A stretch of 64,000 nt of DNA from Gemmatimonadota bacterium (GCA_027307165.1 DAHUXM010000021.1:124001-188000); one strand, 5' to 3'; positions 25,147 through 33,678 are shown, counted from the stretch's first letter. Numbers and translations are program-made. Notes: generated by a model not told the origin, from the letters alone.

Positions 25147-25793
25147 AGATTCTGTCGCGTACCGTCGGCGCGTTCCAGGAGAACTCGTATCTCGTCGTCG
25201 ACGAGGAAACCGGCGACGCCGTGATCATCGATCCCGGTGCCGATGCCGACGAGCTTCTGGATATGATCGAGTCGAGCGGCGCGACGCTTCGTGCGGTGTG
25301 GATCACGCATGGGCATCTGGATCACATCGGCGCCATCTCCGCGATCCGTCGCAGCTTCGCGGGCGTGCCCGTGCACCTTCATCCACTCGACCGGCTCGTT
25401 TACGATGCGCAATCGTTCTTCGCGGAATCGTACCAGGTGCCGTTCGAGCAGCCAGAGCCACCCGACGAGGATCTCGCCCACGGCGACATTCTCCGCGTCG
25501 GGAATCTATCGTTCGACGTCCTTCATCTCCCGGGTCACAGTCCCGGCCACGTCGTGTTCCACGGCAATGGCATCGTGCTGGGCGGCGATGTTCTGTTTGC
25601 GGGATCGATCGGACGCACCGATCTCCCGATGGCGAATCCCGCACACATGCAGGAATCATTGCGCACAATGGCAGCACTTCCTCGTGAGACCGTCGTCTAT
25701 CCCGGCCACGGCGCCCCGACGACGATCGGCGACGAGCTCAACAGCAACCCTTTTCTGAACGGAATAGCAAATGTCAAACGCAACGCGGATTGA
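25143..25793 (+). CDS. MBL-fold metallo-hydrolase (glyoxalase II-like)
   Basis: 216 residues. The zinc motif THGHLDHIG lies at about residues 57-65, with LPGHSPGH and GDVLFAGSIGRTD downstream and the final YPGHG histidine, so all metal ligands of the glyoxalase II-like branch are present. It would hydrolyse a thioester or related bond in the cytoplasm. GTG at 25143 overlaps the trxB stop; its own 3' end overlaps the lyase gene by 23 bases. The substrate is not determinable; persulfide dioxygenase is a related alternative. Confidence 0.88.
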   Translation: MKILSRTVGAFQENSYLVVDEETGDAVIIDPGADADELLDMIESSGATLRAVWITHGHLDHIGAISAIRRSFAGVPVHLHPLDRLVYDAQSFFAESYQVPFEQPEPPDEDLAHGDILRVGNLSFDVLHLPGHSPGHVVFHGNGIVLGGDVLFAGSIGRTDLPMANPAHMQESLRTMAALPRETVVYPGHGAPTTIGDELNSNPFLNGIANVKRNAD

Positions 25794-27177
25794 GAAGGAC
25801 CCACTGGGCGAGCTCGCCGTACCCGCTGACGCGATGTACGGCGTGCAGACTCTGCGCGCGGTCCAGAACTTCCCAATCAGCGGTATTCGTCCGCTTCCCG
25901 CGTTCGTCGATGCGGTCGTACGCATCAAGCGGGCGGCAGCACTGACCCACAAGGAAACCGGCCGCCTGGAAGCTCGTCTTGCCGACGCAATCGTCGCAGC
26001 CGCCGACGAAGTGCTCGGCGGCCGGTGGCGCGACCAGTTCATCGTCGATGTGTACCAGGCTGGCGCCGGCACGTCGCATAACATGAACATCAACGAAGTG
26101 CTCGCCAATCGCGCCAACGAGATGCTCGGCAGCGAGCGCGGCAAGTATTCACCAGTTCATCCGAACGATCACGTCAACATGGCGCAGTCCACGAACGACG
26201 TGATTCCAACGGCGATCCGAATCGCGTGCATCGCGCAGCTTCCACAGTTGAACGACTCGATTCAGTCTCTGATCGACGCGCTGGCCAAGAAGGGCCGGGA
26301 ATTCGACGGCATAGTGAAGGCTGGGCGCACGCATCTTCAGGATGCGATGCCGATCCGGTTGGGACAGGAGTTCACCGCATTCGCCGGAACGCTGGCGCGG
26401 AATCTCAAGCGCGTCAACCAGGCCGCCGACTATCTGCGTGATCTGGGAATCGGCGGCAGCGCCGTCGGCACCGGCGTCAACGTCGAGCCGCAGTATCCCG
26501 CGCTGATGGTGAAGTACCTCAACACCATGATGGACGGCAACCTCCGCCCAGGGTCGGATCGAATTCAGCTCATGCAGAGCATGGGTGACGCCGCTGCCTT
26601 CAGCGCGGCGATGAAGGTGCTCGCGCTCGATCTCAGCAAGATCGCGAGCGATCTCCGTATCATGGTGAGCGGCCCACGCACGGGTCTCGACGAAATCACG
26701 TTGCCGGCGGTACAGCCGGGATCGTCGATCATGCCCGGCAAGATCAATCCGTCAATCGCGGAGATGGTGAATCAGGTCTGCTTCCAGATCGTTGGTCTCG
26801 ACGCCTGTGTTGCAGCGGCAGCCGAGCACGGTCAGCTGGAGCTGAACGTCATGATGCCGGTGATCGCATACAATGTTCTGCTCGCAGAGCACATACTCGC
26901 CACTGCGTCGCGCACGTTCGCGGAGAAGTGCGTCGCGGGAATCCAGGCCAACGCAGAACAGTGCGCGTACTGGGTCGAGCGTTCAGCAGCGCTCGCGACG
27001 GCACTTGCGCCGCAGATCGGTTACGCGAAGGCGGCCGACATCAGCAAGCGATCGGTCAAGGAAGGAGTTCTGATCCGAGATCTCGTCAAGCGCGAGCACG
27101 TGCTCCCGGATAGCGAGATCGATGATGTGCTGGATCTCAAGAGGATGACAGAAATCGGGGTGCCTGGGACTCACTGA
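25771..27177 (+). CDS. Aspartate ammonia-lyase / class II fumarase family enzyme
   Basis: 468 residues, full length. The superfamily signature GSSIMPGKINPSIAEMVNQV is at about residue 317 and contains the mobile catalytic serine loop. The N-terminal motif MYGVQTLRAVQNFPISG, with TLRA rather than the TQRS of fumarase C, and AGTSHNMNINEVLANRA favour aspartase. It would interconvert aspartate with fumarate and ammonia. Fumarate hydratase remains an alternative, as the two families differ by few residues. The gene overlaps the MBL gene and ends the run that starts near the E1alpha gene. Confidence 0.85.
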   Translation: MSNATRIEKDPLGELAVPADAMYGVQTLRAVQNFPISGIRPLPAFVDAVVRIKRAAALTHKETGRLEARLADAIVAAADEVLGGRWRDQFIVDVYQAGAGTSHNMNINEVLANRANEMLGSERGKYSPVHPNDHVNMAQSTNDVIPTAIRIACIAQLPQLNDSIQSLIDALAKKGREFDGIVKAGRTHLQDAMPIRLGQEFTAFAGTLARNLKRVNQAADYLRDLGIGGSAVGTGVNVEPQYPALMVKYLNTMMDGNLRPGSDRIQLMQSMGDAAAFSAAMKVLALDLSKIASDLRIMVSGPRTGLDEITLPAVQPGSSIMPGKINPSIAEMVNQVCFQIVGLDACVAAAAEHGQLELNVMMPVIAYNVLLAEHILATASRTFAEKCVAGIQANAEQCAYWVERSAALATALAPQIGYAKAADISKRSVKEGVLIRDLVKREHVLPDSEIDDVLDLKRMTEIGVPGTH

Positions 27178-27188
27178 CGAATCTTGGG

Positions 27189-27218
27189 TGTCGGGCACGG
27201 ATGCATCCGTGCCCGACA
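27189..27218. repeat. 30-bp perfect palindrome after the aspartase gene
   Basis: A self-complementary sequence of 30 bases centred on GGATGCATCC, with GC-rich arms TGTCGGGCAC and GTGCCCGACA. No T-run follows, so it is a poor rho-independent terminator, though it could still stabilise the 3' end of the upstream mRNA. Its GGAT..ATCC core recalls the palindromic unit near 51214 and 58834, suggesting an interspersed repeat class. Confidence 0.6.
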
Positions 27219-27269
27219 TGCGCTTGCCATCGTTACGGGTGGCGAGCCTTGGTTTAGGTGGGTGGGTAC

Positions 27270-27298
27270 TTGCCTGCTGGTGATCAATTATCTAATAT
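27270..27298 (+). promoter_or_regulatory. Candidate sigma70-type promoter of the hydrolase-arsR-sdpI operon
   Basis: TTGCCT at 27270-27275 and TAATAT at 27293-27298 are separated by 17 bases, in a distinctly AT-rich island (27281-27316) in otherwise GC-rich DNA. The island also carries AATTA/TAATT-type inverted elements (GCTAATTAACTAATT) downstream of the -10 element, where an ArsR-type autorepressor could bind. The hydrolase ATG lies 28 bases after the -10 box. Confidence 0.55.
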
Positions 27299-27325
27299 GC
27301 TAATTAACTAATTTCTGAGACTCCG

Positions 27326-28303
27326 ATGCTCACCGCGCTTCTCCTGACGGCACTCTCGCTTGCGCCCATGCCTCAGCACCAGGACAGCATTCCGTCCGTT
27401 CCGATAACTCTCAAGACGCCAACGGGCGATATCGCGGGGTCGCTCGTGGTCGGGACCGGAACGGCCCCACAGCCGGTCGTCTTGATCATCGCCGGATCCG
27501 GTCCCACGGACCGGGATGGAAACTCGCCCGCGCCAGTCGCGCCGGGCAGGACGCTCCACACGGATTCATACAAGCTGCTCGCCCAGGCACTCGCGGCGAA
27601 CGGCATCGCGTCGGTGCGTTACGACAAGCGCGGAATAGGTGCAAGCGCGAAGGCGATGTCGGGAATGAAGGAGGACGACTACCGCTTTGACATGGGAGTG
27701 GACGACGCCGCTGCCTGGATCCGCATGCTGCGCGCGGATCCGCGGTTCTCCAGGGTCGTGGTAGTCGGCCACAGTGAAGGGTCGCTGGTCGGAATGATCG
27801 CAGCACAACGCGCGCAAGCCGACGGATTCGTCTCGCTCGAGGGTGCAGGGCGTCCTGCTGCCGACATACTGCGTGAGCAGCTCACGGCGGCCGGACTGCC
27901 ACCGGCAATGTTCGAATCCACTCTCGATTCGCTCGTCGCCGGCAGGACAGTCGCCAACACGCCGCCCGCACTCGCTTCAGTGTTCCGCGCGAGCGTGCAG
28001 CCTTACATGATCTCGTGGTTCAAGTACGATCCGGCCGCTGAGCTCGCGAAGTTGCCGTACGCAACGCTCGTGATTCAGGGGACGCACGACGTGCAGGTTT
28101 CCGCGAAGGACGCGGCGCTGCTGGCGGCCGCGCCCGGCGCGACGCTCGTCACGGTCGATGGAATGACGCACGTGCTGAAGTTCGGGCCGGCTGACAAGGC
28201 GGAGCAGGTGACGACGGTGTATTCCGATCCGGGAATTCCGATCGCGCCCCAGGTGGTCTCAGCGATCGTGGCGTATGTTCGCGCCGCACCACACGCACGG
28301 TGA
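27326..28303 (+). CDS. Secreted alpha/beta hydrolase
   Basis: 325 residues. A hydrophobic N-terminus (MLTALLLTALSLAPMPQ) looks like a signal peptide. The hydrolase fold shows VVLIIAGSGPTDRDGNS (oxyanion region), RYDKRGIGAS and the nucleophile elbow GHSEGS with its serine at about residue 153, and the final VDGMTHVLK with the catalytic histidine. It resembles the periplasmic or extracellular esterase/peptidase-like hydrolases; the substrate is unknown. The ArsR gene overlaps its stop (GTGA), so it is the first gene of a three-gene operon. Confidence 0.82.
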   Translation: MLTALLLTALSLAPMPQHQDSIPSVPITLKTPTGDIAGSLVVGTGTAPQPVVLIIAGSGPTDRDGNSPAPVAPGRTLHTDSYKLLAQALAANGIASVRYDKRGIGASAKAMSGMKEDDYRFDMGVDDAAAWIRMLRADPRFSRVVVVGHSEGSLVGMIAAQRAQADGFVSLEGAGRPAADILREQLTAAGLPPAMFESTLDSLVAGRTVANTPPALASVFRASVQPYMISWFKYDPAAELAKLPYATLVIQGTHDVQVSAKDAALLAAAPGATLVTVDGMTHVLKFGPADKAEQVTTVYSDPGIPIAPQVVSAIVAYVRAAPHAR

Positions 28304-28584
28304 CTGACGCCTTCCGTGCACTCGCGGATCCGACGCGCCGCGCAATTCTCGACCTTCTCCGCGGCGGCTCGCTCACGTCCGGAGAAATCGCGGAGCAATT
28401 CGGTTCATCCTGGCCAACGATCTCGCGTCATCTGAGCGTACTGAAAGACGCGGGTCTCATCAACGCGGAAAAGGAAGGACAGTTCATGCGCTACGAACTC
28501 GCGACGACGGTGTTTCAGGATGTGTTGCAGAAGCTTGCGTCGTGGACCAAACCTCAGGCAGCGGAGTCGGAACAAGATGCGTGA
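28300..28584 (+). CDS. ArsR-family transcriptional regulator (SdpR-like)
   Basis: 94 residues, a single winged-helix domain. FRALADPTRRAILDLLRGGSLTSGEIAEQFGSSWPTISRHLSVLKDAGLI is the ArsR/SdpR recognition region, without the metal-sensing cysteines of ArsR/SmtB. The gene starts with GTG overlapping the hydrolase stop and overlaps the following SdpI gene by 8 bases. In Bacillus the SdpR-SdpI pair is an autoregulated immunity module in which membrane SdpI sequesters the repressor; the same arrangement here suggests autoregulation of this operon. Confidence 0.88.
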   Translation: MTDAFRALADPTRRAILDLLRGGSLTSGEIAEQFGSSWPTISRHLSVLKDAGLINAEKEGQFMRYELATTVFQDVLQKLASWTKPQAAESEQDA

Positions 28585-29254
28585 CCATGGTCGACTGATT
28601 TCGTTTCTAATGGTCGTTGCGGCGTTCGCGATTTCGATCGTGGCATTTCCGCATCTGCCCGCGATTGTCCCGACGCATTGGGGGGTTTCCGGAGCGCCGG
28701 ATCACTTTGGCAGCAGGGTCCAGGGCGCGTTTCTTCTTCCAGTGGCGATGTTGGCTGCGTGGATCATCGTGGGCTTCGTGCCGCGTTACGATCGATCGTT
28801 GTTCATCAGGTATGACGACCGCGAATCGGACGACTCCACTGCTCGTCCAGCATACAACGTCGTCATCGTTGCCGTCATCGCATCGATGCTCGCGATCCAC
28901 GCTTTCGCGATAACGAGCTCGCTCGGGCTCCTTGCGCAGAAAAGACTCCCGCTTCTCCTCGCGTTGATCGTCTCGATAGCCATGATCCTGATCGGCAACT
29001 ATCTCCCGCAGGTAACACGGCGCAACGCGTTCATCGGCGTGCGTTTTCCGTGGGCATACGCAAGTGAGGAGGTATGGCGTCGAACCCAGCGTGCTGGCGG
29101 GTATGGCATGGTCACGGCAGGAATCCTCGGAATGATCGGTGCTGTTGCGTTTCCACAGTCAGCCCTGAAGCCGCTCCTTGCGGCCCTTCTGGCGCAGTTG
29201 GTCGTCGTCGCCATCTACTCGTATTCCATCGCTCATTCGAGCAAGGTGCCCTGA
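28577..29254 (+). CDS. SdpI-family multipass membrane protein
   Basis: 225 residues with about six membrane helices. The N-terminal DUF1648-type motif PAIVPTHWGVSGAPDHFGS and the C-terminal GNYLPQVTRRNAFIGVRFPWAYASEEVWRRT are diagnostic of SdpI proteins. In Bacillus SdpI gives immunity to the SdpC killing factor and signals to the SdpR repressor. The ATG at 28577 lies within the end of the ArsR gene; a longer frame upstream would run fully through that gene and is unlikely. No SdpC-like toxin gene is visible in the window. Confidence 0.87.
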   Translation: MRDHGRLISFLMVVAAFAISIVAFPHLPAIVPTHWGVSGAPDHFGSRVQGAFLLPVAMLAAWIIVGFVPRYDRSLFIRYDDRESDDSTARPAYNVVIVAVIASMLAIHAFAITSSLGLLAQKRLPLLLALIVSIAMILIGNYLPQVTRRNAFIGVRFPWAYASEEVWRRTQRAGGYGMVTAGILGMIGAVAFPQSALKPLLAALLAQLVVVAIYSYSIAHSSKVP

Positions 29255-29306
29255 GGTTCGGCCGCAAGGACTTGCTCGGAGCCCTGCCGGCCGGTATCCT
29301 CCAAGG

Positions 29307-29765
29307 ATGCGGATCACTACTTGGGCTGAATACGGTGTAATCTGCGCGCTGCACCTGGCGCGTCGGTCCGAAGACGGTCCCGTGACCGGACGCGACATCG
29401 CCGCACAGGAGCGCTTGCCGGCGGATTACGTCGAACAGATCCTCCTCAGGCTCCGTCGCGCCGACGTCATCAAGAGCGTGCGCGGTGCCCGCGGCGGTTA
29501 CATGCTGGCGCGGCCGTCCAGCGAGATCACCATCCGCGACGTGATCCACGCCTCCGAGCTGGAGACGTTCGACCTGCACTGCGTCAGTCATCCGGTCGAG
29601 GAGATGCGTTGTGCTGCGTCACACAACTGCAGCATCCGTCCCATCTGGGTGATGCTGCAGCAGAAGATCGACGACGTCCTGGACAGCGTTCATCTCTCCG
29701 ACCTGCTGCACGACGAGCCGACCGTGCGCGAGCGCATCGGGCTGCCGATTCTGGAAACGGTCTAG
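29307..29765 (+). CDS. Rrf2-family transcriptional regulator with three C-terminal cysteines
   Basis: 152 residues. The winged-helix MRITTWAEYGVICALHLARR with VRGARGGYMLARP is typical of Rrf2. Cys92, Cys102 and Cys108 lie in the position where IscR, NsrR and RsrR bind Fe-S, but the spacing C-x9-C-x5-C is wider than the C-x5-C-x5-C of IscR. It is likely an Fe-S-sensing repressor or activator; the signal (iron, NO, redox) is not clear. ATG at 29307 was chosen because the reading frame before it overlaps the SdpI gene and the family starts with MR(I/L)T. It stands as a single gene. Confidence 0.85.
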   Translation: MRITTWAEYGVICALHLARRSEDGPVTGRDIAAQERLPADYVEQILLRLRRADVIKSVRGARGGYMLARPSSEITIRDVIHASELETFDLHCVSHPVEEMRCAASHNCSIRPIWVMLQQKIDDVLDSVHLSDLLHDEPTVRERIGLPILETV

Positions 29766-29842
29766 CAGGTTCGGACCGGCTCTCCCTGCACACGGGGCGC
29801 CAGCGGGCGGCTGGCACGGATCCACTTTACAGGCGGCGCGCA

Positions 29843-29926
29843 TGCTCGGGGCGGGACTCGAACCCGCACGGCCTCTCGGCCACAGCGTTCTGAGCGCTGC
29901 GTGTATACCAGTTTCACCACCCGAGC
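29843..29926 (-). tRNA. tRNA-Leu (anticodon CAG)
   Basis: 84 bases on the minus strand fold as a class II tRNA: acceptor stem GCTCGGG/CCCGAGC, 3-bp D stem, anticodon stem CAGCG/CGCTG with loop CTCAGAA (anticodon CAG, reads CUG), a long variable arm of about 15 bases, and T arm GCGGG/CCCGC with loop TTCGAGT. The discriminator is A, as for leucine tRNAs. CCA is not encoded. It lies in the 335-base gap between the Rrf2 gene and smpB, which otherwise holds no gene I can support. Confidence 0.97.
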
Positions 29927-30100
29927 GAAGCGGCTGAGTGCCGCACTACGCTGTCTGCCGCCTGGCGCCTGTCCCATCCGGAATTCGAATCAAATGGGGC
30001 GCAGATTCCCGAGAGCGGTGTCACACTCACCGGAAGCCTCTCAACATAGCCGCACGGACGGGGTGGCGCAACGCCGCCCCACACACCTAACTTGACAGCC

Positions 30101-30571
30101 ATGCCCGACGTTACCGCCACGCCGGCGCGCCAGTCAATTGCGAAGAACCGCAGGGCGTCGCACGACTATCAACTCCTCGAGACCTGGGAAGCGGGCATCG
30201 CGCTCACGGGTACCGAAGTGAAGGCGCTGCGTGACGGGAAGGCAAACATCTCCGACGCCTACGGCATTGTTCGCGATGGTGAAGTCTATCTGCTCAACCT
30301 CCACATCTCTCCGTACGAGCGCGGCGGCTACGTCAACCACGAGCCGACGCGTACGCGCAAGCTTCTGCTGCACAAAAAGGAGATTCGCAAGATGATCGGA
30401 GCCGTCGAGCGGCAGGGCCTTACACTCGTTCCCCTGGAGCTCTACTTCAAGGGCGGCCGCGCCAAGGTCGCTCTCGCGCTCGGCAAGGGCAAGAAACTGC
30501 ACGACAAGCGAGAAGACGCTCGCAAGCGCGACGACGAACGCGACATGGCGCGCGCCATGCGGCGTTCGTGA
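30101..30571 (+). CDS. smpB: SsrA-binding protein
   Basis: 156 residues. The OB-fold core is readable: AKNRRASHDYQLLETWEAGIALTGTEVKALRDGKANI, then EVYLLNLHISPY and the charged C-terminal tail KGKKLHDKREDARKRDDERD that probes the mRNA channel. It delivers tmRNA to stalled ribosomes. ATG at 30101 was chosen; an in-frame TTG three codons earlier is a weaker possibility. The tmRNA gene is not seen in the window. The amidase gene starts 8 bases later. Confidence 0.97.
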   Translation: MPDVTATPARQSIAKNRRASHDYQLLETWEAGIALTGTEVKALRDGKANISDAYGIVRDGEVYLLNLHISPYERGGYVNHEPTRTRKLLLHKKEIRKMIGAVERQGLTLVPLELYFKGGRAKVALALGKGKKLHDKREDARKRDDERDMARAMRRS

Positions 30572-30578
30572 GGCGTTC

Positions 30579-31889
30579 ATGATCGTAGCGGGGCTGGTTC
30601 TGCTGCTCCAGACAGCTGCAACCGTTGGTCGTCAGACGAACGCTCGCGCGCAGCCTGTTCCGGCGCCGCCTGAATCGGTCGTCGTGCGCACGCCCGCGCG
30701 TACAACCACGTTGCGGCTCGTCGACACGGCGGGCGTCGTCGGCGTCGATGCCGGCAAGCTCGCAGCCGCACTCGGTGGCACGTTCAAGCTCACATCGCCA
30801 AGCCACTATTCACTGACCGTCGGCGACTCGCACATCAGCTTCACCGATGCGGTGCCGTTCGCGGGCGACGACTCGACGATAGTTCCGCTGACGTCGCCGC
30901 CGCGCGTCGTCGGCAGGAATGTCATCCTCCCGTTCTTCGTCGTGACGGAGCTGGTGCCGCGTTTTTTTTCTGACTACATGTACGACCAGGATTTGCACGA
31001 GGTACGCCAGTTCAACAGTGCTGCGCGCCGAGTGCAGGCGCCAGCGACAGCGCCACCCGATACGCCCGCGGCTGGCGCGACGCCGCGCGAGATCGGCGAG
31101 GCTGCGGCCATAGCACGGGTCGCGTCTGAGACGCCCATCCGGGTCAAGCGGCCGGGCCATCGGCTGATCGTCGTCGATGCCGGACACGGCGGCGTCGATC
31201 CCGGCATGCATGGACCGATCGGCGGCGGCCCGCAGATCCTGGAGAAGAACATCACCCTCGCCGTGTCGAAAATGCTCGCTACTGCGCTGCGCGAGGAGGG
31301 CGCCGATGTGTTGATGACACGCACCACGGACACGCTGATCGGTCTGTACGATCGCGGCCCGATCGCCAACAAGGCACGCGGCGACATCTTCGTCTCGATT
31401 CACGTCAACGCGACGGGCCAGCGCGGCGCCGCCGCTGCGCGCGACCGCGGCTATGAGACGTACTTCCTTGCCGAAGCGAAGACGGAAGATGCAAAGCGTG
31501 TGGAGCGCATGGAAAACGAAGCAGTGCGCTTCGAGACCGCCGATCCGAACACGAAGAAGGGCGATCCGCTCAACTTCATTCTCAACGACATGGCGCAGAA
31601 CGAGCACCTGCGCGAGAGCGCAGATCTCGCAGAGCAGATCGAGTCGGGATTTCGCTCCTTCCATCCCGGCCCGGATCGCGGCGTTCAGCAGGCCAACTTC
31701 GCCGTCCTGCGCGGTGCATTCATGCCTGCTGTGCTGGTCGAGATCGGATTCGGCACGAACAGGTCCGAGGCTGCGTACATTAGTGATCCGGACAATGAGC
31801 GAAAGATCGCACGGTCGATAGCAAAATCGATAATGGCGTACATGGATAGATACGACGCACGCGTTGGCGGCGGGAGCGCTGCGAAGTGA
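30579..31889 (+). CDS. N-acetylmuramoyl-L-alanine amidase (Amidase_3)
   Basis: 436 residues. A signal-like N-terminus (MIVAGLVLLLQTAATVG) is followed by a region of about 120 residues resembling a copper-amine-oxidase N-like/stalk domain, a Pro/Ala linker (about 150-175) and the Amidase_3 domain from about 194. Zinc ligands are His203 (DAGHGG), Glu222 (ILEKN) and His275 (SIHVNA); Glu388 in VLVEIGF is the catalytic glutamate. It cuts the MurNAc-L-Ala bond in peptidoglycan in the periplasm, as in cell separation. The stop overlaps the pyrD GTG. Confidence 0.93.
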   Translation: MIVAGLVLLLQTAATVGRQTNARAQPVPAPPESVVVRTPARTTTLRLVDTAGVVGVDAGKLAAALGGTFKLTSPSHYSLTVGDSHISFTDAVPFAGDDSTIVPLTSPPRVVGRNVILPFFVVTELVPRFFSDYMYDQDLHEVRQFNSAARRVQAPATAPPDTPAAGATPREIGEAAAIARVASETPIRVKRPGHRLIVVDAGHGGVDPGMHGPIGGGPQILEKNITLAVSKMLATALREEGADVLMTRTTDTLIGLYDRGPIANKARGDIFVSIHVNATGQRGAAAARDRGYETYFLAEAKTEDAKRVERMENEAVRFETADPNTKKGDPLNFILNDMAQNEHLRESADLAEQIESGFRSFHPGPDRGVQQANFAVLRGAFMPAVLVEIGFGTNRSEAAYISDPDNERKIARSIAKSIMAYMDRYDARVGGGSAAK

Positions 31890-32809
31890 CCGATCTTCGG
31901 GTGACGGCAGCTGGCATACAGTTCCAGAACCCGATCATCCTTGCATCCGGAACCGCTGCATTCGGTCGCGCGCTCGACGGTGTCGTAAATCTCGATGCGC
32001 TCGGCGGCATCGTCACGAAGGCCGTCAGTCTGGAGCCACGAGGCGGCAACCTCGCGCCTCGCGTCGCGGAGTTCGAAGGCGGAATGCTCAACGCCGTGGG
32101 ACTCGCCAATCCCGGCGTCGAGGCGGTGAAGCGAGATGATCTGCCGTGGCTCGCCCAGCACGTGAAGCGCGCGCGCGTGATCGTGAACGTGGTCGGGAGC
32201 CGGACCGAAGACTTCGCCGATGTAGTGCGTCATCTGGATGACGCCGACATCATCAGCGCGTTCGAGCTCAACGTCAGCTGTCCAAACGTTCGCGCCGGCG
32301 GAATCGAATTCTGTGCCGACAGCACGTCGCTCGCGGCAGTCGTTTCCGGCGCAAGATCGGCGACGCGGAAACCGATCTTCGTCAAACTGTCACCCGTGCT
32401 GCCGAACATCGGCGATGCGGCGCTCACGGCTGCTGCAGCTGGCGCCGACGGAATCACGGTGGTGAACACGCTGCCGGGACTCGTGATCGACATCGATGCC
32501 CGTCGCCCGCGGATCGGGTTCGGCAGCGGCGGCGCGAGCGGACCGGGACTGCTCCCGGTAGGCGTGCTGGCGACGCATCGCGTGCGCAGCGCGGTGTCGC
32601 TTCCGATTATCGGTGTGGGCGGGGTGACATCCGCGAGTGACGCACTTCAATACATGATCGCCGGCGCATCTCTGGTCGCAATCGGCACCGCAAGCCTGCG
32701 CGATCCGCGCACTGCGGAACGTGTCGTGCGCGACCTGTCGCACTGGTGTGACGAGCACGATGTGAGTGCGATTCAGGACATCATCGGCACCCTGCAGTGG
32801 CCGGCATGA
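31886..32809 (+). CDS. pyrD: Dihydroorotate dehydrogenase, class 1B type
   Basis: 307 residues. FMN-site residues are in ILASGTAAFG and NAVGLANPGVE; the active-site base is Cys132 in ELNVSCPN, which marks class 1 enzymes (class 2 uses Ser). The C-terminus has IGVGGVTSASDALQYMIAGASLVAIGTA for phosphate binding. It makes orotate from dihydroorotate in pyrimidine synthesis. Class 1B enzymes work with a PyrK electron-transfer subunit; none is visible here. GTG start overlaps the amidase stop; pyrF overlaps its end by 4 bases. Confidence 0.93.
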   Translation: MTDLRVTAAGIQFQNPIILASGTAAFGRALDGVVNLDALGGIVTKAVSLEPRGGNLAPRVAEFEGGMLNAVGLANPGVEAVKRDDLPWLAQHVKRARVIVNVVGSRTEDFADVVRHLDDADIISAFELNVSCPNVRAGGIEFCADSTSLAAVVSGARSATRKPIFVKLSPVLPNIGDAALTAAAAGADGITVVNTLPGLVIDIDARRPRIGFGSGGASGPGLLPVGVLATHRVRSAVSLPIIGVGGVTSASDALQYMIAGASLVAIGTASLRDPRTAERVVRDLSHWCDEHDVSAIQDIIGTLQWPA

Positions 32810-33516
32810 CGGGAGCCGGCCACGCGACCCCGATCGTCGCGCTGGACTTCTGGATGCCCGACGCTGCACTGCAGATGGTCGACCTGCTCGGCGACCGGTG
32901 CGATTTCTACAAGGTCGGAGGCGAGCTCTTTACCGTGGCGGGACCGACCATCGTCCGGCAGCTGGTCGCGCGCGGCAAGCGTGTATTTCTCGATCTCAAG
33001 TTCCACGACATTCCCAACACCGTCGAGAAGGCCGTCGCGGCGGCCGCGGAGCTGGGGGCCTCGATAGTCACCGTTCACGCGAGCGGCGGCGTGCGAATGA
33101 TCCGGGCGGCCGTGGGAATCGCCGGACCGGATTGCGAGGTCTTCGCGGTGACCGTCCTGACGTCGCTTACCGGTGCCGATCTGGACGAGGCGTGGGGCGG
33201 GGACCGGGGCGAGGGGTCCGCCGATCTCACGCCTGACGTCCTGCGGCTGGCCAGGCTGGCGCAGGGGGCCGGCGCGGCCGGGGTGGTCTGCAGCGGTCTG
33301 GAGGCTCCCGTGCTCAGGGACAGCTTCGGCTCAGCGCTCAAGCTTCTGGTGCCGGGGGTTCGGCTACCCGGGAGCGACAGGGGCGATCAGAGCCGGGTTG
33401 TGACGCCGGCCGAGGCGGCGCGGGGCGGCGCGTCGTATGTGGTGTTGGGGCGGACCGTTACGTCGGCGCATGACCCCGCCGCAGCGATGGATCAGGCGGT
33501 TGCGTCCCTGGCCTGA
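32806..33516 (+). CDS. pyrF: Orotidine 5'-phosphate decarboxylase
   Basis: 236 residues. ALDFWMPDAALQMVDLL and the catalytic Lys/Asp motif DLKFHDIPNTVEKAV are unmistakable; the C-terminal LVPGVRLPGSDRGDQSRV and VVLGRTVTSAHDPA bind phosphate. It makes UMP from OMP. The ATG at 32806 overlaps the pyrD stop (ATGA); a GTG three codons upstream is possible but less favoured. The rpmJ gene follows after 42 bases. Confidence 0.96.
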   Translation: MTGAGHATPIVALDFWMPDAALQMVDLLGDRCDFYKVGGELFTVAGPTIVRQLVARGKRVFLDLKFHDIPNTVEKAVAAAAELGASIVTVHASGGVRMIRAAVGIAGPDCEVFAVTVLTSLTGADLDEAWGGDRGEGSADLTPDVLRLARLAQGAGAAGVVCSGLEAPVLRDSFGSALKLLVPGVRLPGSDRGDQSRVVTPAEAARGGASYVVLGRTVTSAHDPAAAMDQAVASLA

Positions 33517-33558
33517 CCGGACTATTTTCAAAGGCTGACCCAAAATTCGGAGCAGTTC

Positions 33559-33675
33559 GTGAAAGTACGTAGCAGCGTCAAGCCGATATGCGAGCATTGC
33601 AAGGTGATCAAGCGCCAGGGCGTGATCAGGATCATCTGCAGCCGCAATCCCAAGCATAAGCAGCGTCAGGGTTAA
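33559..33675 (+). CDS. rpmJ: 50S ribosomal protein L36
   Basis: 38 residues starting with GTG, with GGAGC 7-8 bases upstream. The zinc ligands Cys11, Cys14, Cys27 and His33 are intact (ICEHCK and IICSRNPKH), so this is the zinc-binding C+ form. It is the first gene of the alpha-operon-type cluster and lies 3 bases before rpsM. No infA, map, adk or secY gene precedes it here; pyrF does. Confidence 0.96.
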   Translation: MKVRSSVKPICEHCKVIKRQGVIRIICSRNPKHKQRQG

Positions 33676-33678
33676 CTA

